64,000 bases of DNA from DASQZK01 sp963809925 (GCA_963809925.1 CAWELH010000010.1:434001-498000); one strand, 5' to 3'; positions 1 through 8,090 are shown, counted from the first letter of the stretch. Notes: generated by a model not told the origin, from the sequence alone. Translations and numbers: made by a program.

Positions 1-200
1 ACATTTGAAGGCTTTTCACAAAATTCTGGATGTCAGGTTTATGCAGTGTAGGTAAGCGATGCGAAGAAATCCGCTTTATGATTAAGCATGGTCTATTCGC
101 ATAAGGAATAACCGGATTGACAGGATGGTATTGGTGAGCTTATCCAATAAATACAGAAGTTAATCAAATAGGAAATTGGGAACAGGTTTTGGAGAGGGTA

Positions 201-242
201 TAAAACCAAAATGGGAACCATCTCTGACGAAATAGTTCCCAT
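201..242 (-). terminator. Terminator-like hairpin ending the candidate RNA
   Basis: The 8-bp inverted repeat ATGGGAAC (211-218) / GTTCCCAT (235-242) has a 16-nt loop. On the minus strand it is followed by TTTTGGTTTT (201-209), as in an intrinsic terminator. The loop is longer than usual, so the call is moderate. Confidence 0.45.
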
Positions 243-672
243 CTCATTCTTTAGCAGCCATAGCTGCTAAGCAACGCCAAGCTACGGTTATTGAGGCTGG
301 TTCATTCTCCATAGTATTTCAACTATATTGAAGAGGAACCTTGTACTCCTTTCATCCCGGCGAACCGGTTTCAGGAGACATCTCCTTAAACCATCAGGCT
401 GGTTTGGGTCTTACGATCCTCGCCTGGCTGATGTGAAACATTTTCCTGCCTGTTAGGGCTGGACAGAGGTTCCTGTTTAAAGAGCCAGCTTTTCAAAGAT
501 CCTCGTAAACGATTAACTTTTTTAAAGTGGACGGCTGGAGGTTTAACCCTTCATCCGCTTAGCTCCCCGGACTTGAGAGGAGTTCCGAAGAACATTCTCA
601 GGGTTGGCTCCCCGTTCCGAAGAACGTTTCACTTTCCCTTCCGAAGGAGCAGCCTTTTATCGCTCACTTGGT
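201..672 (-). ncRNA. Candidate structured non-coding RNA, about 470 nt, class unknown
   Basis: Read on the minus strand, this stretch contains many stems. Three carry a UUCG loop: 613-626 (5 bp), 582-593 (4 bp, flanked by a second stem 574-578/596-600) and 357-368 (CCGG stem). Others are 367-392 (two 5-bp blocks), 311-326, 251-270 (8 bp, TTAGCAGC/GCTGCTAA) and 211-242. A long-range pairing 334-341 with 467-474 encloses the stem at 367-392, suggesting a multibranched fold. UUCG loops appear only when the minus strand is read, which fixes the orientation. A Bacteroidota-type promoter lies at 677-708 and a terminator-like hairpin with a T-rich tail at 201-242. The segment looks more GC-rich than its flanks and has no credible reading frame. 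It does not show the conserved motifs of RNase P RNA, tmRNA, SRP RNA or group II domain V. Ends are inferred. Confidence 0.6.
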
Positions 673-676
673 ATAA

Positions 677-708
677 CAAATGTAAGCCTCGCAACTTTCA
701 CCACCAAA
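677..708 (-). promoter_or_regulatory. Bacteroidota-type promoter for the candidate RNA
   Basis: On the minus strand a -33 TTTG (705-708) is followed after exactly 20 nt by a -7 box TACATTTG (677-684), a full match to the Bacteroidetes consensus TTTG / TAnnTTTG. The predicted start of transcription is about 671-673, just before the hairpin-rich segment. No gene start lies downstream on this strand before the terminator-like element. Confidence 0.6.
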
Positions 709-1062
709 TAAAAATAACGGTTTATCTTAACAATATATCGACATGAGTTATTAACAATTTGTCAATAATGTTTGGATACTTATGGGACTTGGATTTGAGA
801 ATGATTCAGGGGGATTTGTGATGGGTTTATGAACAATTGGGGAAAGAAAGAGAAGGCATGATGGAACAAGTTAGTCCCGGATGGAGTTTCAAGAAAGTTG
901 ATCGGACGTGTTCGGAAAAGGTGTCATAGTCCTTTACATGTACCCCCAGGTATCGTTTCTTTTTAAGGATATCACTCCCCTACTCACTTGTAGATCCATC
1001 ACTTCTCCGAGAAATGAATCCATAAAATATAAAGCTATTGGAAAATAAAAGATAGAAAAAAA

Positions 1063-1171
1063 GAGGTCCAGACCGATGAAAGAAGCATCTTGATAGATGC
1101 ATGCCTGAAAAAGAACCTAATAACCAAAAAATAACTAAACCTAAAACTACGAGTGGGGTGGTCTGGACCTC
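1063..1171 (-). repeat. 12-bp perfect inverted repeat enclosing an inner hairpin
   Basis: GAGGTCCAGACC (1063-1074) and GGTCTGGACCTC (1160-1171) are perfectly complementary, 85 nt apart. Inside is a second perfect hairpin, GCATCT/AGATGC (1085-1090 and 1095-1100) with a TGAT loop. On the minus strand the outer stem is followed by a run of seven T and more T-rich sequence, so it could end the SRAP transcript or be a small structured RNA. The same bases also encode a hydrophobic open frame of 76 codons (minus strand, 1210 to 980), which looks fortuitous. Confidence 0.45.
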
Positions 1172-1346
1172 CGTGTAAATAACATAGAGATATGAAATTT
1201 GTTGCATCATTTCGCAATATAGTGGGCTATTTCTAAAGAAAAGTTTACCCGAGTCCGGTGTAACAGGATATGAATAAACATCTCAGGAAAAAAGAGAATT
1301 AAATTTCAAAATAACTTCTAAATAGGATAGGTGATTCAACCACCTT

Positions 1347-2075
1347 TCAATTCAGTAGTTCCCGTGTTTCCGGGTACTCTACAGGGTCTAGAAGTCTGCT
1401 GTCGGACGGGTCCACATCTTTTGTTGCGATCCTGCGGGAAATGCTCCAGGCTTCAAGGACGTCATCGTCGGCAGGAAGCAAAAGATTATCCAGTTCGGTG
1501 GATGGAGCATCGTTCCGGAGCCACTCTTTTTCATTTGTTTCGGAGAGGATGACGGGCATACGCTTTTTCGAATTATGAATTTTTTCGAGCATAGGATTGG
1601 CCCTGGTGGTAATAATGCTGAAGGTATCGCGGATCTCGCCGGTATCTGGATTGGTCCATGAGTCGTGCAGTCCTGCGAATGCGAAGGGTTTGTCATCCCT
1701 CCTCTTAATATAAAAAGGAATTTTTCCTTTGTCGGTTGTATGCCATTCAAAGAATCCATGAGCCAGGACCAGGCATCGTTTATGCCTGGCAGCATCACGG
1801 AAAGAAGGTTTTTCCCATATGGTTTCTGATTTGGCATTGTAGGTTCCATTGCTGATCTTTTCGGCGGTCTTTTCATCTCTTACCCAGAAAGGGATGAGTC
1901 CCCAGTTATAGTATTGGACCCTGTCGTTATAGTGGCCAGTGATCACCGGCAAAAAAGGTCGGGCAAAGGCATTGAGAAAAAATCCCGGCATATACCGCGA
2001 ATCGAAAGGCATAAAGACATTAAACCGATCTTCCAGGGCCTTACGGGGCAGATTGATTTCAACGAAATAACACAT
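1347..2075 (-). CDS. SOS response-associated peptidase (SRAP, YedK/HMCES family)
   Basis: The 242-residue product is a complete SRAP protein. This family shields abasic sites in single-stranded DNA by forming a thiazolidine crosslink through the N-terminal cysteine after Met removal. The key residues are visible: Cys2 right after the start (MCYF), the NAKSET motif (80-85, equivalent to NARxET), Glu110 in GFFEW and His167 before KRMPV. The requirement for Cys2 fixes the start. It lies divergent to a LON-domain gene and close to an S24 repressor and two lesion-bypass polymerases, which fits a DNA-damage cluster. No copy of the dinB-promoter palindrome was seen in front of it. The family call is secure; the physiological role is inferred from family knowledge. 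Confidence 0.93.
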   Translation of the reverse strand: MCYFVEINLPRKALEDRFNVFMPFDSRYMPGFFLNAFARPFLPVITGHYNDRVQYYNWGLIPFWVRDEKTAEKISNGTYNAKSETIWEKPSFRDAARHKRCLVLAHGFFEWHTTDKGKIPFYIKRRDDKPFAFAGLHDSWTNPDTGEIRDTFSIITTRANPMLEKIHNSKKRMPVILSETNEKEWLRNDAPSTELDNLLLPADDDVLEAWSISRRIATKDVDPSDSRLLDPVEYPETRELLN

Positions 2076-2250
2076 AGGAAATTATTATTGTTAAAATTAA
2101 GAATTGGGTAGTATATAGCATAAACATTTGACAAAACTGATTGTTTTCATTGCTGTACGTTCGTGAATGCCGTCTTTATTAAGGATATAGCAAAGTCTTC
2201 AGGTTTGGATTCATGATTAATTTGGAAAAATCCGATTAGACAGTTCTGGT

Positions 2251-2853
2251 ATGAATGATATTGACAAAACATTGCCCTATTTCCCATTGAATATAAGCCT
2301 TCTTCCCGGGGAAGATCTTCCTCTCAGGATATTTGAGCCGCGTTATAAGCAGCTTATAGAGGATTGCGGTGAGAAAAAGGACAGTTTTGGGATTCCCTTC
2401 ATGAAGAACTCGGAAATGCAGTCCTTTGGTTCTGAAGTAAGGGTGAAGCAAATTGTTGCAACTAATTCCCTTGGAGAGATGGTGATCGTTGTTGAAGGCC
2501 TTCATAATTTCGAGGTAGTTAGTTATCAGGATCCCCTGCCGGGGAAATTATACAGTGGAGGAAAGATTTTGCTGATCAACAACGATCAGCCTGTTCAGAA
2601 TCCTGAATTGTTGAAGGTTTTACTGAATTATACCGATGAGCTCGATCCTGAATTTTTAAAAGCTGTCAGAGGAAACGATATCCTCCTCAATGATGTTGCC
2701 CGGGCATTGAACATGTCATCGGAGGACAAATTTAAATTTATCAGTCTGAACACGGTTATTGGCTGTGAGCGCTTTCTACTTTCTCAGATGAGGTACCTTG
2801 TGAAATTACGGGAGCAGGAAAATTTGTTGAACAATGATTATTTTTTGAATTGA
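2251..2853 (+). CDS. LON N-terminal (substrate-binding) domain protein
   Basis: A 200-residue protein made almost wholly of a stand-alone LON substrate-binding domain. The diagnostic stretch is near the N-terminus, where PLNISLLPGEDLPLRIFEPR resembles the first strands of Lon proteases, followed by a mostly helical C-terminal half (about 115-200). There is no AAA+ or serine-lysine protease domain, so it cannot degrade proteins alone. Stand-alone LON-domain proteins are common in bacteria, and their role is not settled; adaptor or peptide-binding functions are guesses. It is divergent from the SRAP gene and convergent with the S24 repressor gene, and its 3' end is about 60 bp from that gene's stop. 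Membership of the DNA-damage cluster is by location only. Confidence 0.85.
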   Translation: MNDIDKTLPYFPLNISLLPGEDLPLRIFEPRYKQLIEDCGEKKDSFGIPFMKNSEMQSFGSEVRVKQIVATNSLGEMVIVVEGLHNFEVVSYQDPLPGKLYSGGKILLINNDQPVQNPELLKVLLNYTDELDPEFLKAVRGNDILLNDVARALNMSSEDKFKFISLNTVIGCERFLLSQMRYLVKLREQENLLNNDYFLN

Positions 2854-2914
2854 GCAATTTGATCCGCCTGGTCGTATTTAACATAATTAAAGCTGTATTT
2901 CCGTCATATTCATT

Positions 2915-3718
2915 TCATTCCTTAATCTTCTTCTTAATCTGATCAACCTCGTGTTTCAGTGCAGCGACTGTTTTCACCAGTTCATCGTGTGGCATCACGG
3001 GATCCGGGATTTCAGAGCTGATAAAATGAACGAAGCGCCAAACTTCCCTGATATCTTTAATGGCGATATCGAAGGGTTCGTAAACCGGGTTAAGTGAAAA
3101 GAGGGTCAGCCGCCCTTCGTCCTTGTTTTTATTCTCGATAATCTTAAAAACGATACCATCGTCGTGGGTAAGGATCACATATGCCTCGCCATTGAGGATA
3201 TTGTTCCAGTCCTGGACAAATTCGCCCGTCACCCACGACTTGTCGGGAATAGGCAACATAGAATCGCCGTTCAGCTGGAAGGTGCGGTATTTTTTATTTG
3301 GTGAAAGGAAAGGCATCTGGAAGACCTGAAGTTCACTGATGAATTCCGGGTCGGTGAAGCCGTTAACATAGCCAGCCCTGGCCTTTTCAGGTACCAGCTC
3401 AATATTATCCTCATTATCCGTATCGACGGTTGTGGCCAGTATCCGGAGTTCCTTTCCCGAAATATACACATCCTGGCCGTGTTCGAGCTGGTAAAGCTGA
3501 CTTTCGGTCAGGGTTGACAGGTCGATCTTGAGTAGGGTGTCGAGCGCAATAGTAAAATAGGCAGAGAATTTAAGGAGGATTTCGAGGCTGGGTTCGGCGA
3601 CGCCATTTTCGTAGCCGCTCAGTGTGGGCCTCTTTAAGCCAAGGGCAAAGGCCAGGTCGTCCTGGGTTTTGCCCCTGCGTTTCCGCAGCAATTTAATGTT
3701 TGGGCTGAAATACATCAT
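2915..3718 (-). CDS. XRE-family repressor with LexA/UmuD-type S24 peptidase domain
   Basis: A 267-residue protein with an N-terminal helix-turn-helix of the XRE type (about 6-62) and a C-terminal S24 peptidase domain (about 110-235), followed by a short charged coiled-coil tail (about 245-267). The catalytic serine is Ser153 in GDSM and the lysine is Lys192 in IVFKII. A probable self-cleavage bond is Ala115-Gly116 in ARAGY, at the usual distance before the serine. The layout is that of phage CI/LexA-like repressors that inactivate themselves when RecA-ssDNA filaments form. It is transcribed away from dinB, and the shared intergenic region carries two perfect palindromes. By inference it represses itself and the dinB-dnaE operon until DNA damage occurs. 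LexA's winged-helix type DNA-binding domain is absent, so it should not be called LexA. Confidence 0.9.
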   Translation of the reverse strand: MMYFSPNIKLLRKRRGKTQDDLAFALGLKRPTLSGYENGVAEPSLEILLKFSAYFTIALDTLLKIDLSTLTESQLYQLEHGQDVYISGKELRILATTVDTDNEDNIELVPEKARAGYVNGFTDPEFISELQVFQMPFLSPNKKYRTFQLNGDSMLPIPDKSWVTGEFVQDWNNILNGEAYVILTHDDGIVFKIIENKNKDEGRLTLFSLNPVYEPFDIAIKDIREVWRFVHFISSEIPDPVMPHDELVKTVAALKHEVDQIKKKIKE

Positions 3719-3827
3719 ACAATTGAATTTGAGGAATCAGGCTATAAGAAAGAGCGCGTTCCGGCCTCTCTCCTCCCCTTTTTTCCATGTTAAAAAATCA
3801 ACAAAACTTGGCAAATGATTTAAAAAT

Positions 3828-3865
3828 GATTAAATTATAATCGTAATATTGATTAGTTTTTAATC
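3828..3865. promoter_or_regulatory. Two identical palindromic operator candidates, GATTA-N5-TAATC
   Basis: Two perfect 15-bp palindromes lie at 3828-3842 and 3851-3865, 23 bp start to start. Both read GATTA, five AT-rich bases, TAATC. They sit between the divergent S24 repressor gene (start 3718) and the dinB gene (start 3932), the place expected for operators of a self-regulating repressor that also controls the polymerase operon. A weaker related half-site (GATTT) is just upstream at about 3817. The palindromes are seen directly; the binding protein is inferred. Confidence 0.6.
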
Positions 3866-3931
3866 AAAAATAAAATAAATAAAAGAATAATGCAAGTGAT
3901 CGGGTAAAAAAGTGCAGGAGGAGAAGGCTTT

Positions 3932-5107
3932 ATGGAAAGGAATATAGTACATATGGATCTGGACACGTTTTTCGTGTCGGTGGAGCGACTGATGAACAGC
4001 GGCCTGAATGGCAAGCCGGTACTCATTGGGGGGTCGTCGGACCGTGGTGTGGTGGCCAGTTGCAGTTATGAAGCCCGCCGTTACGGAGTTCATTCGGCCA
4101 TGCCTATGAAAATGGCACGGAACCTTTGTAATGAGGCCATTGTGATCAGGGGTGACATGGAACTTTACACACGGTATTCGCGGATGGTGACCGAGGTGAT
4201 CGCGGAGAAGGCGCCGGTTTATGAGAAAGCATCGGTTGATGAACATTACATCGATATCAGCGGGATGGACCGGTTTTTCGGCTGTCTGAAGTGGACGGAT
4301 GAACTGAGGAGCCGGATCATCAGGGAAACGGGACTGCCCATTTCCTATGGCCTTTCGGTGAATAAGACGGTATGTAAGATCGCTACGGGGGAAGCGAAGC
4401 CGAACGGAGGAAAAGAGGTTCCCACTACTTATGTAAGGCCTTTTCTTGATCCGCTTTCCATCCGTAAAATTCCCATGATCGGGAACCAGACATTCCACCT
4501 GCTGCGTTCCATGGGCATTGTCACGGTAGGCACCCTGAGCCGTATTCCACCGGAAATGATGGAAAAGCTGTTGGGCAAGAACGGCACGGAGATCTGGCGG
4601 CGGGCCAATGGTATCGATCACACACCGGTGGTCCAGTACTCGGAGCGGAAGTCGATCAGCACCGAACGTACCTTTGAACAGGATACCACCGATGTGACCC
4701 GTCTACGCGAACTGATCACCGGTATGGTCGAGAAGCTGGCTTACGAACTCAGGAAAAAAGAACGGCTCACCTCATGTGTCACGGTGAAAATACGGTATTC
4801 AAATTTCGATACACACACGCTTCAGAAAAGGATCGAGTATACCACTTTCGACCATGTCCTCATCCCCGTGGCTAAAGAACTGTTCGAAAGACTGTATCAG
4901 CGGCGCATGCTGATCAGGCTGATCGGCGTGCGATTCAGTCATCTCGTCCGTGGCGTCCAGCAACTCAATATGTTTGAAGATACACCTGAAATGGTCAATC
5001 TCTACCTGGCGGTCGACCGCCTGCGTAACCGTTTCGGACGGTATGCAGTGCACCGCGCCGTGGCCGATAGTCATCAAAATGATGATGAAGAGGCGCTGAC
5101 GGAATAG
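3932..5107 (+). CDS. dinB: Y-family lesion-bypass DNA polymerase (DNA polymerase IV/UmuC-like)
   Basis: A 391-residue Y-family polymerase that copies across damaged bases. The palm motif HMDLDTFFVSVE supplies the first metal-binding aspartates, and ASVDEHYIDISG supplies the catalytic Asp-Glu pair with the usual spacing. Helix-hairpin-helix residues follow at about 175-215 and the little-finger domain from about 240. Residues 344-348 read QLNMF, a good match to the beta-clamp pentapeptide, and lie well before the C-terminus, as in UmuC rather than E. coli DinB. A purine-rich ribosome site (GGAGGAGAAGG) precedes the ATG. The gene is 40 bp upstream of a DnaE-type gene, and both look more GC-rich than their neighbours. 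The twin palindromes in front predict damage-inducible expression. Confidence 0.93.
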   Translation: MERNIVHMDLDTFFVSVERLMNSGLNGKPVLIGGSSDRGVVASCSYEARRYGVHSAMPMKMARNLCNEAIVIRGDMELYTRYSRMVTEVIAEKAPVYEKASVDEHYIDISGMDRFFGCLKWTDELRSRIIRETGLPISYGLSVNKTVCKIATGEAKPNGGKEVPTTYVRPFLDPLSIRKIPMIGNQTFHLLRSMGIVTVGTLSRIPPEMMEKLLGKNGTEIWRRANGIDHTPVVQYSERKSISTERTFEQDTTDVTRLRELITGMVEKLAYELRKKERLTSCVTVKIRYSNFDTHTLQKRIEYTTFDHVLIPVAKELFERLYQRRMLIRLIGVRFSHLVRGVQQLNMFEDTPEMVNLYLAVDRLRNRFGRYAVHRAVADSHQNDDEEALTE

Positions 5108-5147
5108 AATAGGGAAAATCACAAATGCCAAATATCCGTGAATTACC

Positions 5148-8090
5148 GTGTATCTAAACATTCATTCATATTACAGTTTGCGCTACGGTACCATGCCGCC
5201 GGAGAAGATCATTGAAGAAGCGCTGAAGAACGGGGTGACAGCGATGGCCCTTACCGATATTAACAACACCATGGGAACCATCGATTTTGTTAAGCTTTGC
5301 GTGGAAAACCACATTCATCCCATCGCAGGCATCGAATTCCGTGATGGCGACAAATACCTCTATACCGGTCTTGCGCGTAACAACAGAGGCTTCCAGGCAC
5401 TGAACGAGTTTCTGACCGCCCATAACGAGAGCGGGGAAGCGTTGCCCGAACGGGCACCGGCATTGTCTGACGTATGGTTCGTTTATGCATGGCATAACCG
5501 GCCTGTCCGGCTGAAAGACAATGAACTGATCGGGGTACGCCCGGGTGATCTGAACCGCCTTATCTCCTCCCCTTTCCGGCACCGGCATGACCGGCTTATC
5601 GTATGGCAACCGGTGAGCTTTGCCGGAAGGGATGACTTTGTCATTCACCGTCATCTGAGGGCGATCGATCATAACACCCTGCTGTCGAAGCTTGTCCCCG
5701 AAAATCTGGGCACCGACAGGGACGTGATGGTTCCTGTCGACCTCCTGCTTTGCGCATACGAAGATTACCCCCAGATCATCCGGAACACGGAGGCGCTAAT
5801 CAGCGATTGTCATATCGCCTTCGACTACACGTCCGTTAAAAACAAGAAGACATTCACCGGCAGCCACAACGACGACCGCATGCTCCTGGAAAAACTGGCG
5901 ATGGAGGGGCTGGAATACCGGTACGGAAAACAGAACCCTGAAGCCCGTCGCAGGGTTCTCCATGAGCTCAACATCATCGACCGGCTGGGATTTTCATCCT
6001 ACTTCCTGATCACCTGGGACATCATCCGTTACTCCATGTCGCGCGGCTATTACCATGTTGGCCGGGGCAGCGGAGCCAACTCCGTGGTGGCTTACTGTAT
6101 GAAGATCACGAATGTTGACCCGATCGAACTTGACCTGTATTTCGAACGCTTCATCAACCCAAAACGCAGCAGTCCGCCCGACTTCGATATCGATTACTCA
6201 TGGCAGGAACGCGATGACGTACTTGATTATATCTTCAAGCGTTACGGTAAAAAGCACACGGCATTTATCGGCACCATCTCCACGTTCCGCGGACGCTCAA
6301 TTTTTCGAGAGCTCGGCAAGGTATACGGTCTGCCGAAAGAAGAGATCGACCTCCTTGTCAACGAACCATCGAATGCCATGAACCGGGGCGATATCTTCGA
6401 CAAGATCTTCAATATCGGAGCAAAGATCGCCGATTTCCCCAACCTGAGGGGCATTCACGCCGGGGGCGTCCTGATCTCCGAAGAACCCGTGACGGCATAT
6501 ACCGCACTCGATTTTCCGCCCAAGGGCTTTCTCACCACGCAATGGGATATGTACGTGGCCGAAGAAATCGGTTTTGAAAAGCTCGATATCCTAAGTCAAC
6601 GGGGCATCGGACATATTGGTGATGCGGCGGCAATCATCAGACAAAACCGGAACATCATGGTGGATGTGCACCGGGTGCAGGAATTTAAAAAAGACCAGAA
6701 AGTGAGGGAACAACTCCGCTCGGGTGAGACCAACGGTTGCTTCTATATCGAGAGCCCGGCAATGCGCGGACTACTGAAGAAACTCCGCTGTGACAATTAC
6801 ATCAGCCTGGTGGCGGCAAGCTCCATTATCCGTCCCGGCGTGGCCAAATCGGGGATGATGAAAGAATATATCAAACGTTTTCATAACCCGGAAAGCTTTG
6901 AATACCTGCACCCCGTCATGAAGGAACAGCTTGGGGAAACCTACGGCGTGATGGTATACCAGGAAGACGTGATCAAGGTGTGTCATCATTTTGCCGGCCT
7001 TGACCTTGCCGATGCCGACGTGCTGCGAAGAGCCATGAGCGGAAAGTTCCGGTCAAAAAAAGAATTCGAACGGATCGAAGCTAAATTTTTCAGTAATTGC
7101 AGTGAGAAAGGCTACCCCGACAGCCTTACCAACGAAGTCTGGCGGCAAATCAGCTCCTTCGCAGGTTACTCCTTTTCCAAGGCCCATTCGGCTTCCTATG
7201 CCGTGGAAAGCTATCAGAGCCTGTACCTGAAGTCACACTACCCGTTGGAGTTCATGGTGGCCGTGATCAATAATTTCGGCGGATTTTACCGCAGCTGGGT
7301 GTATTTCAACGAGGCCCGCCGCTGTGGCGCAGACCTCCGCCTGCCCTGTGTAAATGAAGGCGATTTACTAACCAGTATCAACGGCCGCGATATCTACGTC
7401 GGCTTTATACATATTGAAAACCTTGAGCGCAAAACGACCGACAGGATCCTCGCCGAAAGACATGCCGGAGGCCCGTTCACCAGCCTCGGGGATTTTATTG
7501 AGCGTGTACGGCCCGGCAGGGAACAGATGGTCATCCTTATCCGTGTTAATGCCCTCCGGTTTACCGGAAAAGGAAAGAAGGAACTGCTCTGGGAATCACA
7601 TATGCTGCTGGGGAAAAGTAAAGAAAAGGTGGCAATCACCGAAAAAGAACTTTTTGGCGTCAAATCCCGTGACTTTGTGCTGCCCGATCTTGAACAAAAC
7701 AGCATCGAAGATGCTTATGACGAGATCGAACTGCTGGGCTTTCCGGTAACCCACAACCACTTCGATCTGCTGAAAACTATGTTCAGGGGCGAGATCATGG
7801 CAAGGGAGATGCCGAAATATATCGGAAAAAAAGTTCGGATGATCGGCAGCCTCGCTTCCCTCAAAAACGTCTATACCGTGAAGGGTGAATACATGCACTT
7901 CGGTGCTTTTCTCGATGCCGAAGGTGAATTTTTCGATACGGTTAATTTCCCCGATTCCCTCAAAAAATACCCTTTCAAAGGTTATGGTACCTACCTGATC
8001 CTGGGACGTATCGTTGAAGAATTCGGTTTCCCCAGCCTGGAAGTGGAGAAAATGGCAAAACTGGAGGTTAAACCGGATCCGAGATATTAG
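5148..8090 (+). CDS. dnaE: DNA polymerase III alpha subunit, short error-prone-type DnaE
   Basis: A 980-residue C-family polymerase, shorter than a replicative DnaE (about 1150-1250). Domains in order: PHP (about 1-210), palm/fingers with catalytic Asp345 and Asp347 in PDFDIDY and the third aspartate Asp480 in KLDILSQRGI, helix-hairpin-helix region (about 750-830) and a C-terminal OB fold (about 860-960). The PHP metal ligands are incomplete: the first motif reads NIH instead of HxH, and TDH is TDI, so a PHP proofreading activity is unlikely. The start is a GTG, 40 bp after the dinB stop. Pairing of a short DnaE with a Y-family polymerase and an S24 repressor resembles the ImuA-ImuB-DnaE2 mutasome, though no ImuA is present. 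The role in damage tolerance is inferred; it could instead be an accessory replicative polymerase. Confidence 0.9.
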   Translation: MYLNIHSYYSLRYGTMPPEKIIEEALKNGVTAMALTDINNTMGTIDFVKLCVENHIHPIAGIEFRDGDKYLYTGLARNNRGFQALNEFLTAHNESGEALPERAPALSDVWFVYAWHNRPVRLKDNELIGVRPGDLNRLISSPFRHRHDRLIVWQPVSFAGRDDFVIHRHLRAIDHNTLLSKLVPENLGTDRDVMVPVDLLLCAYEDYPQIIRNTEALISDCHIAFDYTSVKNKKTFTGSHNDDRMLLEKLAMEGLEYRYGKQNPEARRRVLHELNIIDRLGFSSYFLITWDIIRYSMSRGYYHVGRGSGANSVVAYCMKITNVDPIELDLYFERFINPKRSSPPDFDIDYSWQERDDVLDYIFKRYGKKHTAFIGTISTFRGRSIFRELGKVYGLPKEEIDLLVNEPSNAMNRGDIFDKIFNIGAKIADFPNLRGIHAGGVLISEEPVTAYTALDFPPKGFLTTQWDMYVAEEIGFEKLDILSQRGIGHIGDAAAIIRQNRNIMVDVHRVQEFKKDQKVREQLRSGETNGCFYIESPAMRGLLKKLRCDNYISLVAASSIIRPGVAKSGMMKEYIKRFHNPESFEYLHPVMKEQLGETYGVMVYQEDVIKVCHHFAGLDLADADVLRRAMSGKFRSKKEFERIEAKFFSNCSEKGYPDSLTNEVWRQISSFAGYSFSKAHSASYAVESYQSLYLKSHYPLEFMVAVINNFGGFYRSWVYFNEARRCGADLRLPCVNEGDLLTSINGRDIYVGFIHIENLERKTTDRILAERHAGGPFTSLGDFIERVRPGREQMVILIRVNALRFTGKGKKELLWESHMLLGKSKEKVAITEKELFGVKSRDFVLPDLEQNSIEDAYDEIELLGFPVTHNHFDLLKTMFRGEIMAREMPKYIGKKVRMIGSLASLKNVYTVKGEYMHFGAFLDAEGEFFDTVNFPDSLKKYPFKGYGTYLILGRIVEEFGFPSLEVEKMAKLEVKPDPRY

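Larger units (their letters stand above)
1..1346. other. Gene-poor left edge of the window
   Basis: No reading frame here has the composition, start context or recognisable motifs of a gene. Apart from the structured RNA candidate (201-672), its promoter and the inverted repeat at 1063-1171, nothing was recognised. The first 200 bases are AT-rich and featureless. Whatever lies left of base 1 could be the functional partner of the RNA. Confidence 0.5.

Noticed and set aside
201..672. Known RNA classes for the structured region (RNase P RNA, tmRNA, group II intron)
   Set aside because: The conserved RNase P core (GAGGAAAGTCC-type) is missing, there is no tmRNA tag frame ending ALAA, and no domain V hairpin or reverse transcriptase is present.
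1063..1171. Insertion sequence or MITE
   Set aside because: No target-site duplication flanks the 12-bp repeat ends and no second copy was seen in the window; kept only as a structured element.
980..1210. 76-codon hydrophobic open frame on the minus strand
   Set aside because: It covers the nested inverted repeat at 1063-1171, whose T-rich strand gives a run of Phe, Leu and Ile codons by chance. No ribosome site, no homologous-looking motif and no conserved neighbour support it.
3860..4621. 253-codon open frame opposite dinB
   Set aside because: It lies antisense to a strongly supported polymerase gene with intact catalytic motifs. Its composition (many His, Arg and Pro) is typical of a reverse-complement shadow of GC-richer coding DNA.
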